From Mycobacterium sp. ACS4054 (GTDB lineage: Bacteria; Actinomycetota; Actinomycetes; Mycobacteriales; Mycobacteriaceae): DNA of 64,000 nucleotides. This document shows positions 1-12,866 of the stretch, one piece after another; position 1 is the first letter of the stretch; each line of letters opens with the position of its first letter. A model generated the notes under the pieces. That model was not told the origin of the DNA and ran no database searches. It saw only the letters and a program-made list of their open reading frames with translations. The stretch lies in NCBI RefSeq assembly GCF_001667275.1, contig NZ_LZHV01000035.1, positions 39,337-103,336 on the forward strand, read 5' to 3'. The translations under genes were made by a program, and so were the position numbers.

Positions 1-3000
1 CCAGCGACATCGCCGGCAGGCCATGCGTCCGCCGGTGCACGGCCAGCCCGTCCAGGAACGAGTTGGCCGCCGCGTAGTTGGCCTGGCCCGACGCTCCCGC
101 CAGCCCCGCCATCGACGAGAACATCACGAACGCAGAGACATCCAGGTCGCGGGTCAGCTCGTGCAGGTTCCACGCCGCGTCGACCTTGGCCCGCAACACG
201 GCCTCCACCCGTTCGGGGGTGAGCGAGGAAATCACCGCGTCGTCGAGCACGCCGGCGGCGTGGATCACCCCCGAAAGCGGCCGCTGCACTGGGATATCGG
301 CGATCACCTTCGCCAGCGCCTCGCGATCGGCGGCATCGCAGGCGACGACGTGCACCTGGGCACCGGCGGCCGTGAGCTCGGTCGTCAATTCCGCGGCGCC
401 CGGCGCGTCCAGGCCGCGCCGGCTCACCAACACCAAGTGGCGCGCGTCGTGGCGGCTCACCACGTGGCGGGCCAACGCCGAACCCGCCATTCCCGTGGCC
501 CCGGTGATCAACACCGTGCCGGCCGCCCAGGCGTCCGGCATGGTCATGACGACCTTGCCCACGTGGCGGGCCTGGCTCAGATACCGCAGCGCCGCCGCCG
601 CCCGTCGTACGTCAAACCTGGTCACCGGCAACGGCCTCAGCACGTCGTCGGCGAACAAGGCGGTCAGCTCGTCGAGCATCTGGGCGATACGGTCCGGCCC
701 GGCCTCGAACAGATCGAAGGCGCGGTAGCGCACCCCGGGATGCTGCTCGGCAACCGCCTCGGGTTCGCGCATGTCGGTCTTGCCCATCTCCAGGAACACG
801 CCGCCGGGGGCGACGAGGCGCAGGGAGGCATCGACGAAGTCGCCGGACAGCGAGTCCAGCACGAGGTCCACGCCACGCCCGCCGGTGACGGCGCGGAACT
901 TGTCCTCGAACTCCAGGCTGCGGGAATCCGAGATGTGGTCGTCGTCAAAGCCCATGGCCCGCAGGGTGTCCCACTTGCCGCGGCTGGCGGTGGCGAAGAC
1001 CTCCAGGCCGAGGTGGCGGGCCAACTGCACCGCGGCCATCCCCACGCCGCCGGCGGCGGCGTGCACCAACACCCGCTGGCCGCGCTTGGCCGCGGCCAGA
1101 TCAACCAGGGCATAGAAGGCGGTGGCGAAGACCACCGTGGTCGTCGCGGCCGCCGTGTGCGACCAGCCGGCCGGCATCTTGGCCAGCAGCCGCTGGTCGG
1201 TCCTGGCGATCGTGCCCGTGCCATCGGGAAACAGTCCCATGACGCGGTCACCGACCACGAAACGACCATCCTCCGACGAGGTTTCGATGACGACGCCGGA
1301 CGCCTCGATGCCCATGACGGCGTCGGGGTCCGGATACAACCCGAGCGCGATCATCACGTCGCGGAAGTTCGCGGCCAGGGCCGAGACCGCGACCCGGACC
1401 TGTCCCGGCGCCAGCGGGGCGTCGGCGTCGGGAATGCGCTCCAGCCGCAGATTCTCGAACGTGCCGTGGCTGCTCATGCCGAGCCGCCACGGCTCGTCAC
1501 CCGGCGGCACCAGCAGGCCGCCGACGGCGCGGCTGCCATGCACCCGGGCGGTGTATACCGCCCCGCCACGCAGCAATACCTGCGGCTCACCGACCGACAG
1601 CGCCGCGGCGACGGACTCCTCGTCCAGGACGCCGTCGGTGTCCACCAGCACGATCCGGCCGGGGTGCTCGGTCTGCGCCGAGCGCACCAGTCCCCACACC
1701 GCCGCGCCCGCCAGGTCGGTGACGTCCTCCCCCGGCAACGCCATCGCGCCGCGGGTCGCCACCACCAGGGTGCCCGCCCCGTCACGGGCCAACCAGGACT
1801 GCAGCACCGGCAGCACCGCTCGCGTGGCCGCGTAGACGTCGGCGACGACGTCGGTGGTGACCGGGGCCGACTCGAACACGACCGCCGACGGTTGTGCTTC
1901 GAAGTTGTCCGATTCCGGTGCGCCCCAGTGGGAAACCGAGACCGGCTGCACCGAGGTCGACCGTTGCACGGACCAGATGATCTCGAAGAGGCGGTCGGGG
2001 CCCGAGCTGGAAACCGCCGCCAGCAGCTGTTGATCGGTCACGGGCCGGGCCACCATCGACGCCACCGAGAGCACCGGCAGGCCCAGGCCGTCGGCGAGTT
2101 CGATCGACACGGCCGACTCACTCACCGGCACGATCCGCGCCCGCACCGCCGTCGCGCCCGCTGCGTGCAAGGAGACCTGCTGCCAGGAGAACGGCACCAG
2201 CATCGAACCCTCGGGGAGCCCGTCGCCGTCGGACGCCAAGATCACCGCGTGCAGCGCGGCATCGAGCATCGCCGGGTGGACGCCGAATCCCGCGGCAGAC
2301 ACTCCGGTGTCGGCGGGCAGGGTCACTTCCGCGAACACCTCGTCGCCGCGGCGCCACATGGAGGTGAGGCCGCGGAACGCGGGCCCGTACCCATATCCAC
2401 GCTCGGCCAGCAGCTCATAGCCGTCGCCGATGTCCACCGGGGTGGCGCCCAGCGGCGGCCACGCCGACAGGTCGGCGCTCGGCTGCACCGATCCGGGCCG
2501 CAGCACACCCTCGGCGTGCAACGACCAACCCGCGCCCGCATCGCCACGCGAGAACACCGACACGGCGCGCGCACCCGAATCGTCCCCGCCGCCGACCACG
2601 ACCTGGACCGCAACCGAGCCCGAGCCCGGAAGCACCAGCGGCGCAGCCAGATTCAGTTCGTCGACAATTCCGCAGCCCACCTCGTCGCCGGCGCGGATGG
2701 CCAGCTCGACGAATCCCGCGCCAGGGAACAGCACCACGCCGCCGACGGCGTGGTCGGCCAACCAGCCCTGTGCGCTTGGCGACAACCGGCCGGTCAGCAC
2801 CACTCCACCGGATGCCGGCAGCTCCACCACCGCGCCGAGCAGCGCGTGCTCGCCGGGCGCCAGGCCCAGCCCCGCGGCGTCAACCGTGGCGCCGTCACCG
2901 GAGAGCCAGAACCTGCGACGCTCGAAGGCATAGGTGGGCAGCTCCACGAAATTGGCGTGGCCGACCACCGCGCGCCAATTCACGTCCATCCCGGCGACGA

Positions 3001-6000
3001 ACCCCTGCGCGACCGCGTTGGTCAGCGTCACCGGCTCCGGGCGGTCCTTGCGCAACGCCGACATGGTGATCACCGGCGCGTCCGGAAGCGTCTCCTCGAT
3101 CGAAGCCGTCAGGCCGCCGCCGGGGCCCACCTCGAAGAAGCGGTTGCCACCGGCCGCGTGCACGAAGCGGACGCTGTCGGCGAACCGCACCGCTTCGCGA
3201 ATGTGCCGTTTCCAATAGACGGGCGAGGCGAAATCGTCGGCCGCCAGCTGCCCGGTCACGTTCGACACGATCGGTATCGTCGGTTTGCCGACGGCGAGCC
3301 CGGCGGCAACGGTGCCGAACTCGTCGATCATCGGTTCCATCAACGGCGAGTGGAACGCGTGCGACACCGCCAACCGGTGGACGCGGCGGCCGTCGGCGCG
3401 GAGTTGGTCCGCGATCGCGCTCACCGGGTCCTCGGCGCCCGAAATGACCACGGACGCGGGCCCGTTGACCGCGGCGATGCCGACATCCGGCACGAGTAGC
3501 GGGCGCACTTCCTCCTCGGTGGCCTGCACGGCGATCATCGCCCCGCCCTCGGGCAGGGCCTGCATGAAGCGGCCCCGGGCGGCGACCAACACCGCCGCAT
3601 TCTGAAGCGACAGGACGCCGGCGACGTGCGCGGCGGCCAGCTCCCCGATCGAGTGGCCGAGCACGAAGTCGGGGCGAATGCCCCAGGATTCGAGCAGCCG
3701 GAACAGGGCGACTTCCACCGCGAACAACGCCGGCTGCGCGAATTCGGTGGTGTTCAGGACGTTTTCGTCGGTTCCCCACATGACATCGCGCAGGGGCCGC
3801 AGCAGGTGCCGGTCCAGCTCCGCCACGACGCTGTCGAACGCCTCGGCGAACACCGGGTACGCCTCGTGCAAACCCCTTCCCATGCCGAGCATTTGGGCGC
3901 CCTGGCCGGGGAAGACGAAGACGGTCTTGCCGCCGGGCGTCGCCGTGCCCTGAACGACCGAAACGACTTGACCGGTCGCCACCTCGTCCAGGCCCGCCAT
4001 CAGCTGCCCGCGGTCGCCACCGACGACCACGGCCCGATGTTCGAAGTGGGAGCGGCCCGCCAGCGACCACGCCACATCGGCGATGTCGAGCTCGCCGTGC
4101 CCGCGCAGGTGCGCGGCCAGCCGATCGGCTTGAGAGCTCAACGCGGGCAGCGACTTTGCCGAGATCGCCCACGGCAGCACCGGCGGCCGCTCGCGGTCGG
4201 CGGCGGGTGCGTCCTGGACAGGCGCGGCCTCGATGATGACGTGGGCATTGGTGCCGCTGATGCCGAACGACGACACGCCGGCCCGGCGGGGGCGAATCGC
4301 GGGCCAGGCCCGGTGTTCGGTCAGCAGCGACACCGATCCCGCCGACCAGTCGACGTGCGGGCTGGGCTCGTCGACGTGCAGGGTCGCCGGCAGTAGGTCA
4401 TGGCGCATGGCCAGCACCATCTTGATGACGCCGGCCACGCCTGCGGCGGCCTGGGTGTGGCCCATGTTGGACTTGATCGATCCCAACAGCAGCGGCTCGG
4501 CGCGGTCCTGCCCGTAGGTGGCCAGCAACGCCTGGGCCTCGATGGGATCGCCCAACGTGGTGCCCGTGCCGTGGCCCTCGACCGCGTCCACCTCGGCCGC
4601 GGACAACCCGGCGTTGGCCAGCGCCGCACGGACCACACGTTGCTGGGACGGGCCGTTGGGGGCGGTCAGGCCGTTGGACGCGCCGTCCTGGTTGATCGCC
4701 GAACCGCGCACCACCGCCAGCACCGGGTGGCCCAGCCGCTGCGCGTCCGACAGGCGTTCCAGGACAAGCATTCCGCCGCCCTCGGAGAACCCGGTGCCAT
4801 CGGCGGCCCCCGCGTACGCCTTGCACCGGCCATCGGCGGACAGCCCCCGCATGCGGCTGAACTCCACGAAGATGTCGGGTGTGGCGTTGACGGTGACGCC
4901 ACCCGCCAGCGCCAGGTCGCACTCGCCCGAGCGCAGCGACTGCGCCGCCATGTGCAACGCCACCAACGACGACGAGCACGCCGTGTCGACCGACACCGCG
5001 GGGCCCTCCAGCCCCAGCACGTAGGACACCCGTCCCGACGCCACGCTCGACGACTGCCCGGTCAGGCGGAAGCCCTCGGCGGCCGGGGCGGCCCCCATGC
5101 CGTAGCCCTGCGTGTACACGCCGGCGAACATGCCGGTGGCGCTGCCCCGCAACGCGGCGGGGTCAATTCCGGCCCGCTCCAACGCTTCCCAGGACAGCTC
5201 CAGAAACATCCGCTGCTGCGGGTCCATCGCCAGCGCCTCGCTGGGCGCGATGCCGAAGAACGCCGGGTCGAAGTCCGCGACGCCCTCCACAAAGCCACCG
5301 GTGCGGGTGTAGCAGGTGCCCGGGACGTCGGGATCCGGGCTGTAGATGCCGCCCAGGTCCCAGCCACGGTCGGTGGGGAACGCCGAGAGCACGTCGCGGC
5401 GCTCGACAAGCATCTGCCACAGGTCGTCGGGGGAATTCACCCCGCCCGGATAGTGGCAGGACATGCCGACGATCACGATCGGGTCGTCGCCGACCGGGCG
5501 GGCGACCGGGGCCGGCGCAATCTCCTGCGGCACCCCGGCGAGTTCGCCGCGGATGTAGCCCGCCAGGCCGTTGGGCGTCGGGTAGTCGAAGATCAGTGTG
5601 GGTGAAAGCGCAAGCCCGGTAGCGGTTTTCAGCCGGTTGCGCATTTCGACCGCGGTCAGCGAGTCGAAGCCCAGGTCCTGGAACGCCTTGTCCGGGTCGA
5701 TCGCCTCCGGCGTGGTGTTGCCCAGGACGGTGGCGATGTGCGAGCGCACCAGGTCCAGCAGCACGGCGTGCTGTTCGGCCTCGGGCAGCCCGTGCAGACG
5801 GTGGGCCAGAGCCGATTTCGACCTGGCGGACGCGAGCGAGTCGTCGACCTGGCGCCGCGCGGGCGCGTTGACCAGGTCGGCGAACATGGGTGGCACCGCG
5901 GCGGCGTGCGCGCGCAGCGCGTTCAGGTCGATGCGGGCCGGGGCCAGGAACGGCTCGTCGAGGATCACCGCGGTGTCGAACAATTCCATCGCCTCGTCCG

Positions 6001-9000
6001 ACGACAACGCCAGGATGCCGTCGCGACCCAGCCGCGCGAGGTCGGCGGCGTCCAGCCCACCGGTCATCGCGCTGGCCTGATCCCACAGCCCCCATCCCAA
6101 CGAGATGGCCGGCAGCCCGTGGGCCCGCCGGTGCGCGGCGAGTCCGTCGAGGAAGGAGTTGGCCGCCGCATAGTTGGCTTGCCCCGACGACCCGACGAGG
6201 CCGGCCATCGACGAGAACATGACGAACACCGGCAGGTCAAGGCCGCGGGTGAGCTCGTGCAGGTTCCAGGCGGCATTCACCTTGGCGCGCAACACCGCGT
6301 CCACGCGCTCGGGAGTCAACGAGGTGACAACCGCGTCGTCGAGGACGCCGGCGGCATGGATCACCCCGGTCAGCGGGTGGCTCGCGGGTATCTCGGCGAG
6401 CACGGCGGCGAGCGCCTCGCGGTCGGCGGCGTCGCACGCGACCACCCGCGCCCGGGCGCCGGCGCGCTCCAACTCGGCGACCAACTCGGCCGATCCGGCC
6501 GCGGCGGAACCGCTGCGGCTCAGCAACACCAGGTTCTGCACCCCGTGTTCGGTCACCAGGTGCCGGGCGAGCGTCGAACCCGCCATTCCGGTCCCGCCGG
6601 TGATCAGCACGGTGCCCGCGGCCCACGCGTCGGGAAGCGTCATGACGACCTTGCCGACGTGGCGGGCCTGGCTGAGGTATCGCAACGCCGCCCGAGCGCG
6701 CCGAATGTCGAAGGTGGTCACCGGCAGCGGCCGCAGCACGCCGGCGTCGAAAAGACCGGCCAGCTCGATCATCCACTGGTGCATCCGCGGCCGGCCGGGC
6801 TCGAAGAGGTCGAAGGCGCGGTAGCGCACGCCCGGATACTCCTGCGCGATCACACCGGGGTCGCGGATGTCGGTCTTGCCCATCTCCAGGAACATGCCGC
6901 CGGGGGCCACCAGCCGCAGCGAGGCATCCACGAAATCGCCTGCCAGCGAGTCCAGCACCACGTCCATGCCGCGACCACCGGTCACGGCGCGGAACTTTTC
7001 CTCGAATTCCAGGCTGCGGGAATCCGAGATGTGGTCGTCGTCGAAACCCATGGCCCGCAACGTGTCCCACTTGCCCCGGCTGGCCGTCGCGAAGATCTCG
7101 AGGCCGAGGTGCCGGCCCAACTGGACGGCGGCCATGCCCACACCACCGGCGGCGGCGTGCACCAGCACCCGCTGCCCCGGCTTGACCGCGGCCAGGTGCA
7201 CGAAGGCCATGTACGCGGTGGTGAAGACGGCCGAGATGGCGGCGGCTTCGGCGTACGACCAGTCCGACGGCATCGGCTGCAGCAGGCGCACATCGCCGGC
7301 GACCAGCGTGCCGCTGCCGTCGGGGAAGAACCCGTACACCGAGTCGCCGACCGCGAATTCGGTGACGCCCGGGCCGACTTCGGTGACCACGCCGGCACCC
7401 TCGCCGCCGACCAGCGCGTCGTGGGTGAACATGCCCAGGGTGATCATGATGTCGCGGAAGTTGGCGGCGATGGCGCGCAGCGCGACACGGACCTGGCCCG
7501 GCTCCAACGGCGCGTCGGCGTTGGGAACCGGCTCCAGCCTTAGGTTTTCGAAGGTGCCGGCGCTGCTGATGCCCAGTCGCCAGGGCCCCTCGCCCGGGGG
7601 CACCAGAAGGTCGTCGGCTGCGCGGCTGGGCCGCACGCGTGGGGTGTAAAGCTGGCCGCCGCGCAACAGTACCTGCGGCTCGCCGGCCGCGAGCACCGAC
7701 GCCGCCGCCTGATCATCCAGCGACACATCGGAATCCACCAGGACGATGCGGCCCGGATGTTCCGTTTGCGCCGAGCGCACCAGGCCCCATACCGCCGAGC
7801 CGGCCAGGTCGCTGACGTCCTCGCCCGCCAATCCCACCGCGCCGCGGGTCGCAACGATCAACACCCCGGAGTCCCGCTCGGTCAACCAAGCCTGCACCGC
7901 GCTCAGCGCCTGGTGGGTGCGCGGGTAGCTCGCGGTTAAGGGATCCTGTTCGGTGACAACGGATTCCACGATCTCGTAGGAGGGCGCCGGGTCGGTGGCG
8001 GCCGAGGCGGCCGAAGGCGACCAGGCAACCTCGAAGAGTCGCTCGGGACCCGAGCTCGACAGCGCCGCACGCAGCTGGCGCTCGCTGACCGGACGGGCAA
8101 CCATCGCGCCGACCGACAACACCGGCAAGCCCAGCCCGTCGGCGAGCTCGATCGAGATCGCGGTGGTGCCCCCGCCGCCCTGCCCGGCGGTGGGCGCGAT
8201 CCGCGCGCGGACCGCGGTCGCACCCGCGGCATGCAGCGAGACGTCCTGCCACGAGAACGGCAACATCACGTCGACGGGCCGGCCCGCCGCCTGCTGGGCC
8301 ATGATGACGGCGTGCATTGCCGCGTCGAGCAATGCCGGGTGCACGCCGAACCCGCTGACGCCTCCCGCCGCGTCCGGCAGCCGCACCTCGGCGAACACCT
8401 CGTCGCCGCGGATCCACGTGGCCGTCAGTCCCCGAAACGCCGGGCCGTAACCGTATCCGTGCGCGGCCAACTGGTCGTAGCCGTCGGCCAGGTCCACCGC
8501 GACCGCACCCTCGGGCGGCCACACCGACAGGTCGGCGCCGGCCTCGATCGACCGGGAGCTCAGCGTGCCCTCGGCGTGGCATACCCATCCCGAACCGGCG
8601 TCGGCGCGGGAAAACACCGACACGGCGCGCCGGCCCGATTCGTCGCCGGCGCCGACAACCACCTGTACGGCAACCGAACTCGAGGCGGACAGCATCAGGG
8701 GCGCCTGCAGCGTCAACTCGTCCACCACCGGACAACCGACTTCGTCGCCGGCCCGGATCGCCAGCTCGACGAAGCCCGCGCCCGGGAACACCGCGGCACC
8801 GGAGACGGCGTGATCGGCCAGCCAGCCCTGCAGGCTCGGCGACAGCCGACCCGTCAGCAACACTCCGTCCGAGGCCGGCAGCTCCACGACCGCGCTGAGC
8901 AAGGCGTGCTCGCTGGTCCCCAGGCCCAAGCCCGCGGCGTCCGCCCCGATGCCCTCGCCGGACAGCCAAAACCTGCGCCGGTCAAAGGCGTACGTCGGCA

Positions 9001-11689
9001 GCTCCACGAAGCTCGCGCCGGCCAACACACCGCGCCAACTCACGCTGACGCCCGCGGCGAACGCGGCCGCGGCCGACGTCAGGAACCGCCCGAGTCCGCC
9101 GTCGTCGCGGCCCAGGGTGGGAACCACGATGGCCTCGGAGTCGCCGGCCGCGTTTTTCAGGCAGTCGTTGGCGGTGTCTTCGACACCGGCGATCAGCGCG
9201 GGGTGCGGGCTGGACTCGATGAAGGTGCGGTAGCCGTGCTCGCATGCGGCGCGCACCGCTTGGTCGAACTGCACGGTCTGCCGGATGTTGCGATACCAGT
9301 AGGCGGCGTCCAAACCGGCCGTGTCCAAACGATTTCCGGTTACCGTGGAGAAGAAGGCGATGCGCGAGGAACGCGGCTCGATACCGGCCAGGGCTTCGGC
9401 CAGCTCGTCACGGATGGCCTCGACCTCGATTGAGTGCGACGCGTAGTCCACGTCGATCCGTCGGGTGCGCAGCTCCAGGTCGGCGCAGAACCCGACGAGT
9501 TCGTCCAGGGCCGCAACGTCACCCGATACCACCACCGCGGAGCGCCCGTTGACGGCCGCGATGCTGACGCGATTGCCGTAGGGCGCCAACAGTTCCCGCG
9601 CGCGCTCGGTGCTGCACGCGATCGACAGCATGCCCCCGGAATGGGCCAGCGATCGCAGCAGCTGGCTGCGCAGCGTGACCACCCGGGCCGCATCGCGCAG
9701 CGGCAGGGCGCCGGCGACATACGCCGCGGCGATCTCGCCCTGCGAATGGCCGATCACCGCGTCCGGGCTGACCCCGACCGACTTCCACAGTTCGGCCAGC
9801 GAGACCATCACCGCGAACAGCACCGGCTGCACCACGTCCACGCGGTCCATCCCCGGCGCCCCGGGGGCGCCGCGCAGGACGTCGATCAGCGACCAGTCGA
9901 CGAATTCCGCGAACGCTTCGGCGCACGCATCGATCTGCTGCGCGAATACCGGTGCGGTGTCCAGCAATTCGACGCCCATGCCCAGCCATTGCGAACCCTG
10001 GCCGGGGAACACGAAGACGTTCTTGCCCGCCGGCACCGCGGAGCCCTGGATCACCGAACCGCTGAGGTCCGCCATCTCGGAGCCGGCCAGTTCGTCCAGC
10101 CCGGCCAGCAATCGGTCCCGGTCGCCACCGACGACGACGGCCCGATGCTCGAACGTCGCGCGGCCGGCCAGCGTCCAGGCCACGTCGGCGACCTCGAGCT
10201 CCTCGTGGCCGCGAATGTGCCCGGCCAGCCGGGCGGCCTGAGACCTCAACGCCGACAACGATTTCGCCGACACCACCCACGGCACCACCGCCGGCTTCGG
10301 GCCGTCCTCCGGCGGCTCCGGCGCCGGGGCCGCCTCGACGATCACGTGCGCGTTGGTGCCGCTGATGCCGAACGACGACACGCCGGCCCTACGCGGCCGT
10401 TCGGCCGCCCAGGGTTGCGCCTCGGTCAGTAGTGACACCGATCCCGCCGACCAATCCACGTGCGGGCTGGGCGCATCGACATGCAATGTGGCGGGCAAGA
10501 TCTCGTGGCGCATGGCCTGGACCATCTTGATCACCCCGGCCACGCCGGCGGCGGCCTGGGTGTGACCCATGTTCGACTTGATCGAACCCAGCCACAGCGG
10601 CTCGGGGCGATCCTGGCCGTAGGTCGCCAACAGCGCCTGGGCTTCGATGGGATCACCCAGCGTGGTGCCCGTGCCATGGCCCTCGACGACGTCGACGTCG
10701 GCCGGCGACAACCCGGCGTTGGCCAGCGCCGCGCGCACCACCCGCTGCTGCGACGGACCGTTGGGCGCGGTCAACCCGTTCGACGCGCCGTCCTGGTTGA
10801 CCGCCGAGCCGCGCACCACCGCCAGCACCGGATGGCCCAGCCGCCGCGCATCCGACAGCCGTTCGACGACCAGCATCGCGCCGCCCTCCGACCAGCCGAC
10901 GCCGTCGGCCGCGCCGGCGTAGGCCTTGCAGCGGCCGTCCGGGGCCAGCCCGCGGTGGCGACTGAACTCGACGAACACGGTGGGCGTGGCGTTGACGGTC
11001 GCGCCCCCGGCGAGCGCCAGATCGCACTCGCCCGAGCGCAGCGACTGCACCGCCATGTGCAACGCCACCAGCGACGACGAGCAAGCGGTGTCAACCGAGA
11101 CCGCCGGGCCCTCCAGCCCCAGCACGTACGACACCCGCCCCGAAGCGACGCTGGAGGTCATGCCGGTCAGGCGGTAGCCCTCGATCTCCTCGGCGAGCAT
11201 GCCGTAGCCCTGGACGATGAGGCCGGCGAACACGCCGGTGGCGCTGCCCCGCAGGCCGCTCGGATCGATCCCCGCCCGCTCCAGGGCCTCCCAGGACAGC
11301 TCCAGCAGCATCCGGTGCTGCGGATCCATGGCGAGCGCCTCGCTCGGTGCGATGCCGAAGAACGCCGGATCAAAGTCGGCGACGCCGTCCACGAAACCGC
11401 CGGTCTGCGCGTACGTCTTGTGGCGGGCGTCGGGGTCCGGGTCGAACAGGCTCGCCAGGTCCCAGCCGCGATCGGTGGGGAACTCGGTGATGACGTCGCG
11501 GCCGTCGGCGACCATCCGCCACAGGTCTTCCGGGGTCTCGACTCCGCCGGGGAACCGGCAGGACATGCCGACGATCGCGATCGGCTCGCTCGACCGCTCC
11601 AGCAGCGCACGGTTGGTGCGTTTCAGGCGCTCGACCTGGACCAGCGCTTTGCGCAGCGCTTCGGTCGCATGCTGGAGTTGATCCACCAT
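1..11689 (-). CDS. pks12: Mycoketide polyketide synthase Pks12, two complete modules (partial: C-terminus beyond window start)
   Basis: Type I modular polyketide synthase; the family makes the mycoketide chain of mannosyl-phosphomycoketides. About 3,896 codons are in the window (the M. tuberculosis homologue has about 4,150), and the frame is open to base 1. The ATG follows a GAGAGG ribosome site and begins a short helical linker ([12 protein letters not shown]). Module 1 runs KS (11.59-10.3 kb, DTACSSS active-site Cys near 11083), AT (10.0-9.1 kb), DH (WLADHAV near 8.8 kb), ER (7.5-6.65 kb, [14 protein letters not shown] near 7.13 kb), KR (6.6-6.05 kb) and ACP (DLGFDSL near 5670). Module 2 repeats KS (5.5-4.2 kb), AT (3.95-3.05 kb), DH (near 2.75 kb), ER (1.5-0.56 kb) and a KR cut by the window edge. 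AT1 carries GHSQGE and YASHS, the methylmalonyl signature; AT2 carries GHSIGE and HAFHS, the malonyl signature. The alternation fits the methyl-branched mycoketide chain. Identity is very likely from domain order, AT pattern and neighbours rbpA-ppm1. Confidence 0.96.
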   Translation of the reverse strand, partial: MVDQLQHATEALRKALVQVERLKRTNRALLERSSEPIAIVGMSCRFPGGVETPEDLWRMVADGRDVITEFPTDRGWDLASLFDPDPDARHKTYAQTGGFVDGVADFDPAFFGIAPSEALAMDPQHRMLLELSWEALERAGIDPSGLRGSATGVFAGLIVQGYGMLAEEIEGYRLTGMTSSVASGRVSYVLGLEGPAVSVDTACSSSLVALHMAVQSLRSGECDLALAGGATVNATPTVFVEFSRHRGLAPDGRCKAYAGAADGVGWSEGGAMLVVERLSDARRLGHPVLAVVRGSAVNQDGASNGLTAPNGPSQQRVVRAALANAGLSPADVDVVEGHGTGTTLGDPIEAQALLATYGQDRPEPLWLGSIKSNMGHTQAAAGVAGVIKMVQAMRHEILPATLHVDAPSPHVDWSAGSVSLLTEAQPWAAERPRRAGVSSFGISGTNAHVIVEAAPAPEPPEDGPKPAVVPWVVSAKSLSALRSQAARLAGHIRGHEELEVADVAWTLAGRATFEHRAVVVGGDRDRLLAGLDELAGSEMADLSGSVIQGSAVPAGKNVFVFPGQGSQWLGMGVELLDTAPVFAQQIDACAEAFAEFVDWSLIDVLRGAPGAPGMDRVDVVQPVLFAVMVSLAELWKSVGVSPDAVIGHSQGEIAAAYVAGALPLRDAARVVTLRSQLLRSLAHSGGMLSIACSTERARELLAPYGNRVSIAAVNGRSAVVVSGDVAALDELVGFCADLELRTRRIDVDYASHSIEVEAIRDELAEALAGIEPRSSRIAFFSTVTGNRLDTAGLDAAYWYRNIRQTVQFDQAVRAACEHGYRTFIESSPHPALIAGVEDTANDCLKNAAGDSEAIVVPTLGRDDGGLGRFLTSAAAAFAAGVSVSWRGVLAGASFVELPTYAFDRRRFWLSGEGIGADAAGLGLGTSEHALLSAVVELPASDGVLLTGRLSPSLQGWLADHAVSGAAVFPGAGFVELAIRAGDEVGCPVVDELTLQAPLMLSASSSVAVQVVVGAGDESGRRAVSVFSRADAGSGWVCHAEGTLSSRSIEAGADLSVWPPEGAVAVDLADGYDQLAAHGYGYGPAFRGLTATWIRGDEVFAEVRLPDAAGGVSGFGVHPALLDAAMHAVIMAQQAAGRPVDVMLPFSWQDVSLHAAGATAVRARIAPTAGQGGGGTTAISIELADGLGLPVLSVGAMVARPVSERQLRAALSSSGPERLFEVAWSPSAASAATDPAPSYEIVESVVTEQDPLTASYPRTHQALSAVQAWLTERDSGVLIVATRGAVGLAGEDVSDLAGSAVWGLVRSAQTEHPGRIVLVDSDVSLDDQAAASVLAAGEPQVLLRGGQLYTPRVRPSRAADDLLVPPGEGPWRLGISSAGTFENLRLEPVPNADAPLEPGQVRVALRAIAANFRDIMITLGMFTHDALVGGEGAGVVTEVGPGVTEFAVGDSVYGFFPDGSGTLVAGDVRLLQPMPSDWSYAEAAAISAVFTTAYMAFVHLAAVKPGQRVLVHAAAGGVGMAAVQLGRHLGLEIFATASRGKWDTLRAMGFDDDHISDSRSLEFEEKFRAVTGGRGMDVVLDSLAGDFVDASLRLVAPGGMFLEMGKTDIRDPGVIAQEYPGVRYRAFDLFEPGRPRMHQWMIELAGLFDAGVLRPLPVTTFDIRRARAALRYLSQARHVGKVVMTLPDAWAAGTVLITGGTGMAGSTLARHLVTEHGVQNLVLLSRSGSAAAGSAELVAELERAGARARVVACDAADREALAAVLAEIPASHPLTGVIHAAGVLDDAVVTSLTPERVDAVLRAKVNAAWNLHELTRGLDLPVFVMFSSMAGLVGSSGQANYAAANSFLDGLAAHRRAHGLPAISLGWGLWDQASAMTGGLDAADLARLGRDGILALSSDEAMELFDTAVILDEPFLAPARIDLNALRAHAAAVPPMFADLVNAPARRQVDDSLASARSKSALAHRLHGLPEAEQHAVLLDLVRSHIATVLGNTTPEAIDPDKAFQDLGFDSLTAVEMRNRLKTATGLALSPTLIFDYPTPNGLAGYIRGELAGVPQEIAPAPVARPVGDDPIVIVGMSCHYPGGVNSPDDLWQMLVERRDVLSAFPTDRGWDLGGIYSPDPDVPGTCYTRTGGFVEGVADFDPAFFGIAPSEALAMDPQQRMFLELSWEALERAGIDPAALRGSATGMFAGVYTQGYGMGAAPAAEGFRLTGQSSSVASGRVSYVLGLEGPAVSVDTACSSSLVALHMAAQSLRSGECDLALAGGVTVNATPDIFVEFSRMRGLSADGRCKAYAGAADGTGFSEGGGMLVLERLSDAQRLGHPVLAVVRGSAINQDGASNGLTAPNGPSQQRVVRAALANAGLSAAEVDAVEGHGTGTTLGDPIEAQALLATYGQDRAEPLLLGSIKSNMGHTQAAAGVAGVIKMVLAMRHDLLPATLHVDEPSPHVDWSAGSVSLLTEHRAWPAIRPRRAGVSSFGISGTNAHVIIEAAPVQDAPAADRERPPVLPWAISAKSLPALSSQADRLAAHLRGHGELDIADVAWSLAGRSHFEHRAVVVGGDRGQLMAGLDEVATGQVVSVVQGTATPGGKTVFVFPGQGAQMLGMGRGLHEAYPVFAEAFDSVVAELDRHLLRPLRDVMWGTDENVLNTTEFAQPALFAVEVALFRLLESWGIRPDFVLGHSIGELAAAHVAGVLSLQNAAVLVAARGRFMQALPEGGAMIAVQATEEEVRPLLVPDVGIAAVNGPASVVISGAEDPVSAIADQLRADGRRVHRLAVSHAFHSPLMEPMIDEFGTVAAGLAVGKPTIPIVSNVTGQLAADDFASPVYWKRHIREAVRFADSVRFVHAAGGNRFFEVGPGGGLTASIEETLPDAPVITMSALRKDRPEPVTLTNAVAQGFVAGMDVNWRAVVGHANFVELPTYAFERRRFWLSGDGATVDAAGLGLAPGEHALLGAVVELPASGGVVLTGRLSPSAQGWLADHAVGGVVLFPGAGFVELAIRAGDEVGCGIVDELNLAAPLVLPGSGSVAVQVVVGGGDDSGARAVSVFSRGDAGAGWSLHAEGVLRPGSVQPSADLSAWPPLGATPVDIGDGYELLAERGYGYGPAFRGLTSMWRRGDEVFAEVTLPADTGVSAAGFGVHPAMLDAALHAVILASDGDGLPEGSMLVPFSWQQVSLHAAGATAVRARIVPVSESAVSIELADGLGLPVLSVASMVARPVTDQQLLAAVSSSGPDRLFEIIWSVQRSTSVQPVSVSHWGAPESDNFEAQPSAVVFESAPVTTDVVADVYAATRAVLPVLQSWLARDGAGTLVVATRGAMALPGEDVTDLAGAAVWGLVRSAQTEHPGRIVLVDTDGVLDEESVAAALSVGEPQVLLRGGAVYTARVHGSRAVGGLLVPPGDEPWRLGMSSHGTFENLRLERIPDADAPLAPGQVRVAVSALAANFRDVMIALGLYPDPDAVMGIEASGVVIETSSEDGRFVVGDRVMGLFPDGTGTIARTDQRLLAKMPAGWSHTAAATTTVVFATAFYALVDLAAAKRGQRVLVHAAAGGVGMAAVQLARHLGLEVFATASRGKWDTLRAMGFDDDHISDSRSLEFEDKFRAVTGGRGVDLVLDSLSGDFVDASLRLVAPGGVFLEMGKTDMREPEAVAEQHPGVRYRAFDLFEAGPDRIAQMLDELTALFADDVLRPLPVTRFDVRRAAAALRYLSQARHVGKVVMTMPDAWAAGTVLITGATGMAGSALARHVVSRHDARHLVLVSRRGLDAPGAAELTTELTAAGAQVHVVACDAADREALAKVIADIPVQRPLSGVIHAAGVLDDAVISSLTPERVEAVLRAKVDAAWNLHELTRDLDVSAFVMFSSMAGLAGASGQANYAAANSFLDGLAVHRRTHGLPAMSL

Positions 11690-12002
11690 CACTACCTCTC
11701 GCCTAACTTGGCCGTCAGCTGCCCCGATGCGACTCTCGCCGAGTCACGGAAATTGCTGCACGATGCGAAGTCGTGCTGCTCTCCGGCCCAAGAATGTCGC
11801 TGGTGAGTATGGCCAACTCCGACGGGATTTCAAAACGTCCGATGCTCCCGGCTGCTACAGGAGGACCGGCTTTGGCGCGCGCGACGCGCCGCTGCGCCCG
11901 CGGGTCTCGTGGCCTGCCCGGACCCGAGTGCACCGCGGTACAGCTGACGCGCCGTCCATGGCGCGACTGTACCCGGCTGAGCATCGCTGGTGGTCAGAGC
12001 GG
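11690..12002. other. Non-coding stretch upstream of pks12
   Basis: These 313 bases lie between the pks12 start and the stop of the small Cys-rich gene, both on the minus strand. They should hold the pks12 promoter and leader. The only convincing signal is the GAGAGG ribosome site just upstream of the pks12 ATG. I see no clear -10/-35 pair. Open frames on either strand here have no recognisable protein content. Confidence 0.5.
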
Positions 12003-12362
12003 TCAGACACCCGCCCGGCGCCAGCCGTCGGCGGCCCGGGCGGCGCTGATCAGCACGTCGCACAGCTCGCGCAGTTCGGTCGCCGGGGCCCCCTCTTCCA
12101 GGGCGGTGGCGACGTCTTCCGCGGCGCACCGCACCTGGTAGACCCGGTCCGACAGGTCGGCCGCGTCGTCGGCCGACAGCACGATCGCGTCGGCGGGCAG
12201 CGCCAGCGCGGCTCCGCCGCCGCCCCGGGTCAGCGAGGCGCGTTGTTCGTATGCCCGCTGCCGGCACGACTGCCGGCAGTACTGGCGGCGCCGTCCCATC
12301 CCGGCGTCGGACACGTCTCGACCGCACCAGCGGCACGGCTGCGGGTGGGTGCGACGGCTCAC
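12003..12362 (-). CDS. Small Cys-rich conserved actinobacterial protein (Rv2049c-like)
   Basis: A 119-residue protein of unknown function, starting at GTG. Its N-terminal 40 residues hold a CxxC pair (CRWCGRDV) and, after a basic stretch (GRRRQYC), a second C-x3-C (CRQSCRQRAYEQR). Four spaced cysteines in a short basic segment suggest a small zinc-ribbon-like knuckle, as in other short actinobacterial proteins with the CRQRAYEQR ending. The C-terminal two thirds (LPADAIVLSADDAADLSDRVYQ onwards) look helical and acidic. Position between pks12 and rbpA matches M. tuberculosis Rv2049c, which I remember as shorter. It is divergent from rbpA. Zinc or nucleic-acid binding is inference only. Confidence 0.7.
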   Translation of the reverse strand: MSRRTHPQPCRWCGRDVSDAGMGRRRQYCRQSCRQRAYEQRASLTRGGGGAALALPADAIVLSADDAADLSDRVYQVRCAAEDVATALEEGAPATELRELCDVLISAARAADGWRRAGV

Positions 12363-12440
12363 GCCTGCCGACTTTATCGGGATTGCGCGGCGATCCCGGT
12401 ATCATTGAAGGCCGCGTCGCGTACGCCGGCGGCCCATCCG

Positions 12441-12467
12441 GGGAACTACGCGGAGCGCCGCAACGTT
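12441..12467 (+). promoter_or_regulatory. ECF (SigE/SigH-type) promoter of rbpA
   Basis: GGGAAC at 12441-12446 is followed after 17 bases by CGTT at 12464-12467, the pattern of mycobacterial SigE/SigH promoters. Transcription would begin near 12474, leaving a leader of about 45 bases before the rbpA ATG. Assignment to SigE versus SigH cannot be made from sequence. A TATCAT at 12400-12405 could be a second, housekeeping -10. Confidence 0.65.
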
Positions 12468-12520
12468 TGCCGAATGGACATACTTGCCCGACAGCTCAGA
12501 GGACCCAGAGGAGTAGCAAC

Positions 12521-12856
12521 ATGGCTGATCGCGTTCTTAGAGGCAGTCGCCTCGGAGCCGTGAGCTACGAGACCGACCGCAACCACGACCTCGCGCCGCG
12601 TCAGATCGCGCGGTACCGCACCGAGAACGGCGAGGAGTTCGAGGTCCCCTTCGCCGACGACGCCGAGATCCCCGGCACCTGGCTGTGCCGCAACGGCATG
12701 GAAGGCACCCTGATCGAGGGCGACCTCCCCGAGCCGAAGAAGGTGAAGCCGCCGCGCACGCACTGGGACATGTTGCTGGAGCGTCGCAGCGTCGAAGAAC
12801 TCGAAGAGCTGCTCAAGGAGCGTCTCGAAATCATCCGCACCCGCCGCCGGGGCTGA
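12521..12856 (+). CDS. rbpA: RNA polymerase-binding transcription activator RbpA
   Basis: RbpA binds the beta subunit side of RNA polymerase and the group 1/2 sigma factors SigA and SigB, and stabilises open promoter complexes; it is actinobacteria-specific. The 111-residue length equals the M. tuberculosis protein. It begins MADRVLRGSRLGAVSYETDR and has the RbpA core (RYRTENGEEFEVPFADDAEIP, then WLCRNG). The C-terminal sigma-interaction helix is at THWDMLLERRSVEELEELLKERL, preceded by the basic linker KKVKPPR. The ATG at 12521 follows AGAGGAG at 12507-12513 with ideal spacing, so a longer upstream frame is not used. The upstream ECF-type promoter suggests stress induction. Confidence 0.98.
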   Translation: MADRVLRGSRLGAVSYETDRNHDLAPRQIARYRTENGEEFEVPFADDAEIPGTWLCRNGMEGTLIEGDLPEPKKVKPPRTHWDMLLERRSVEELEELLKERLEIIRTRRRG

Positions 12857-12866
12857 GCCCGGCCGC

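Noticed and set aside
23..3499. A 1,158-codon plus-strand open frame
   Set aside because: It is antisense to pks12 and the protein is Arg/His/Gly-rich nonsense, the usual shadow of a high-GC gene. The minus strand codes for AT, DH and ER domains here.
5738..7543. A 601-codon plus-strand frame over pks12
   Set aside because: Shadow of the ER-KR-ACP region; composition repeats the same Arg/His/Gly bias and no domain is recognisable.
12251..12520. N-terminal extension of rbpA
   Set aside because: Product lacks homology and crosses the divergent promoter; the ATG at 12521 has a good ribosome site and gives exactly 111 residues.
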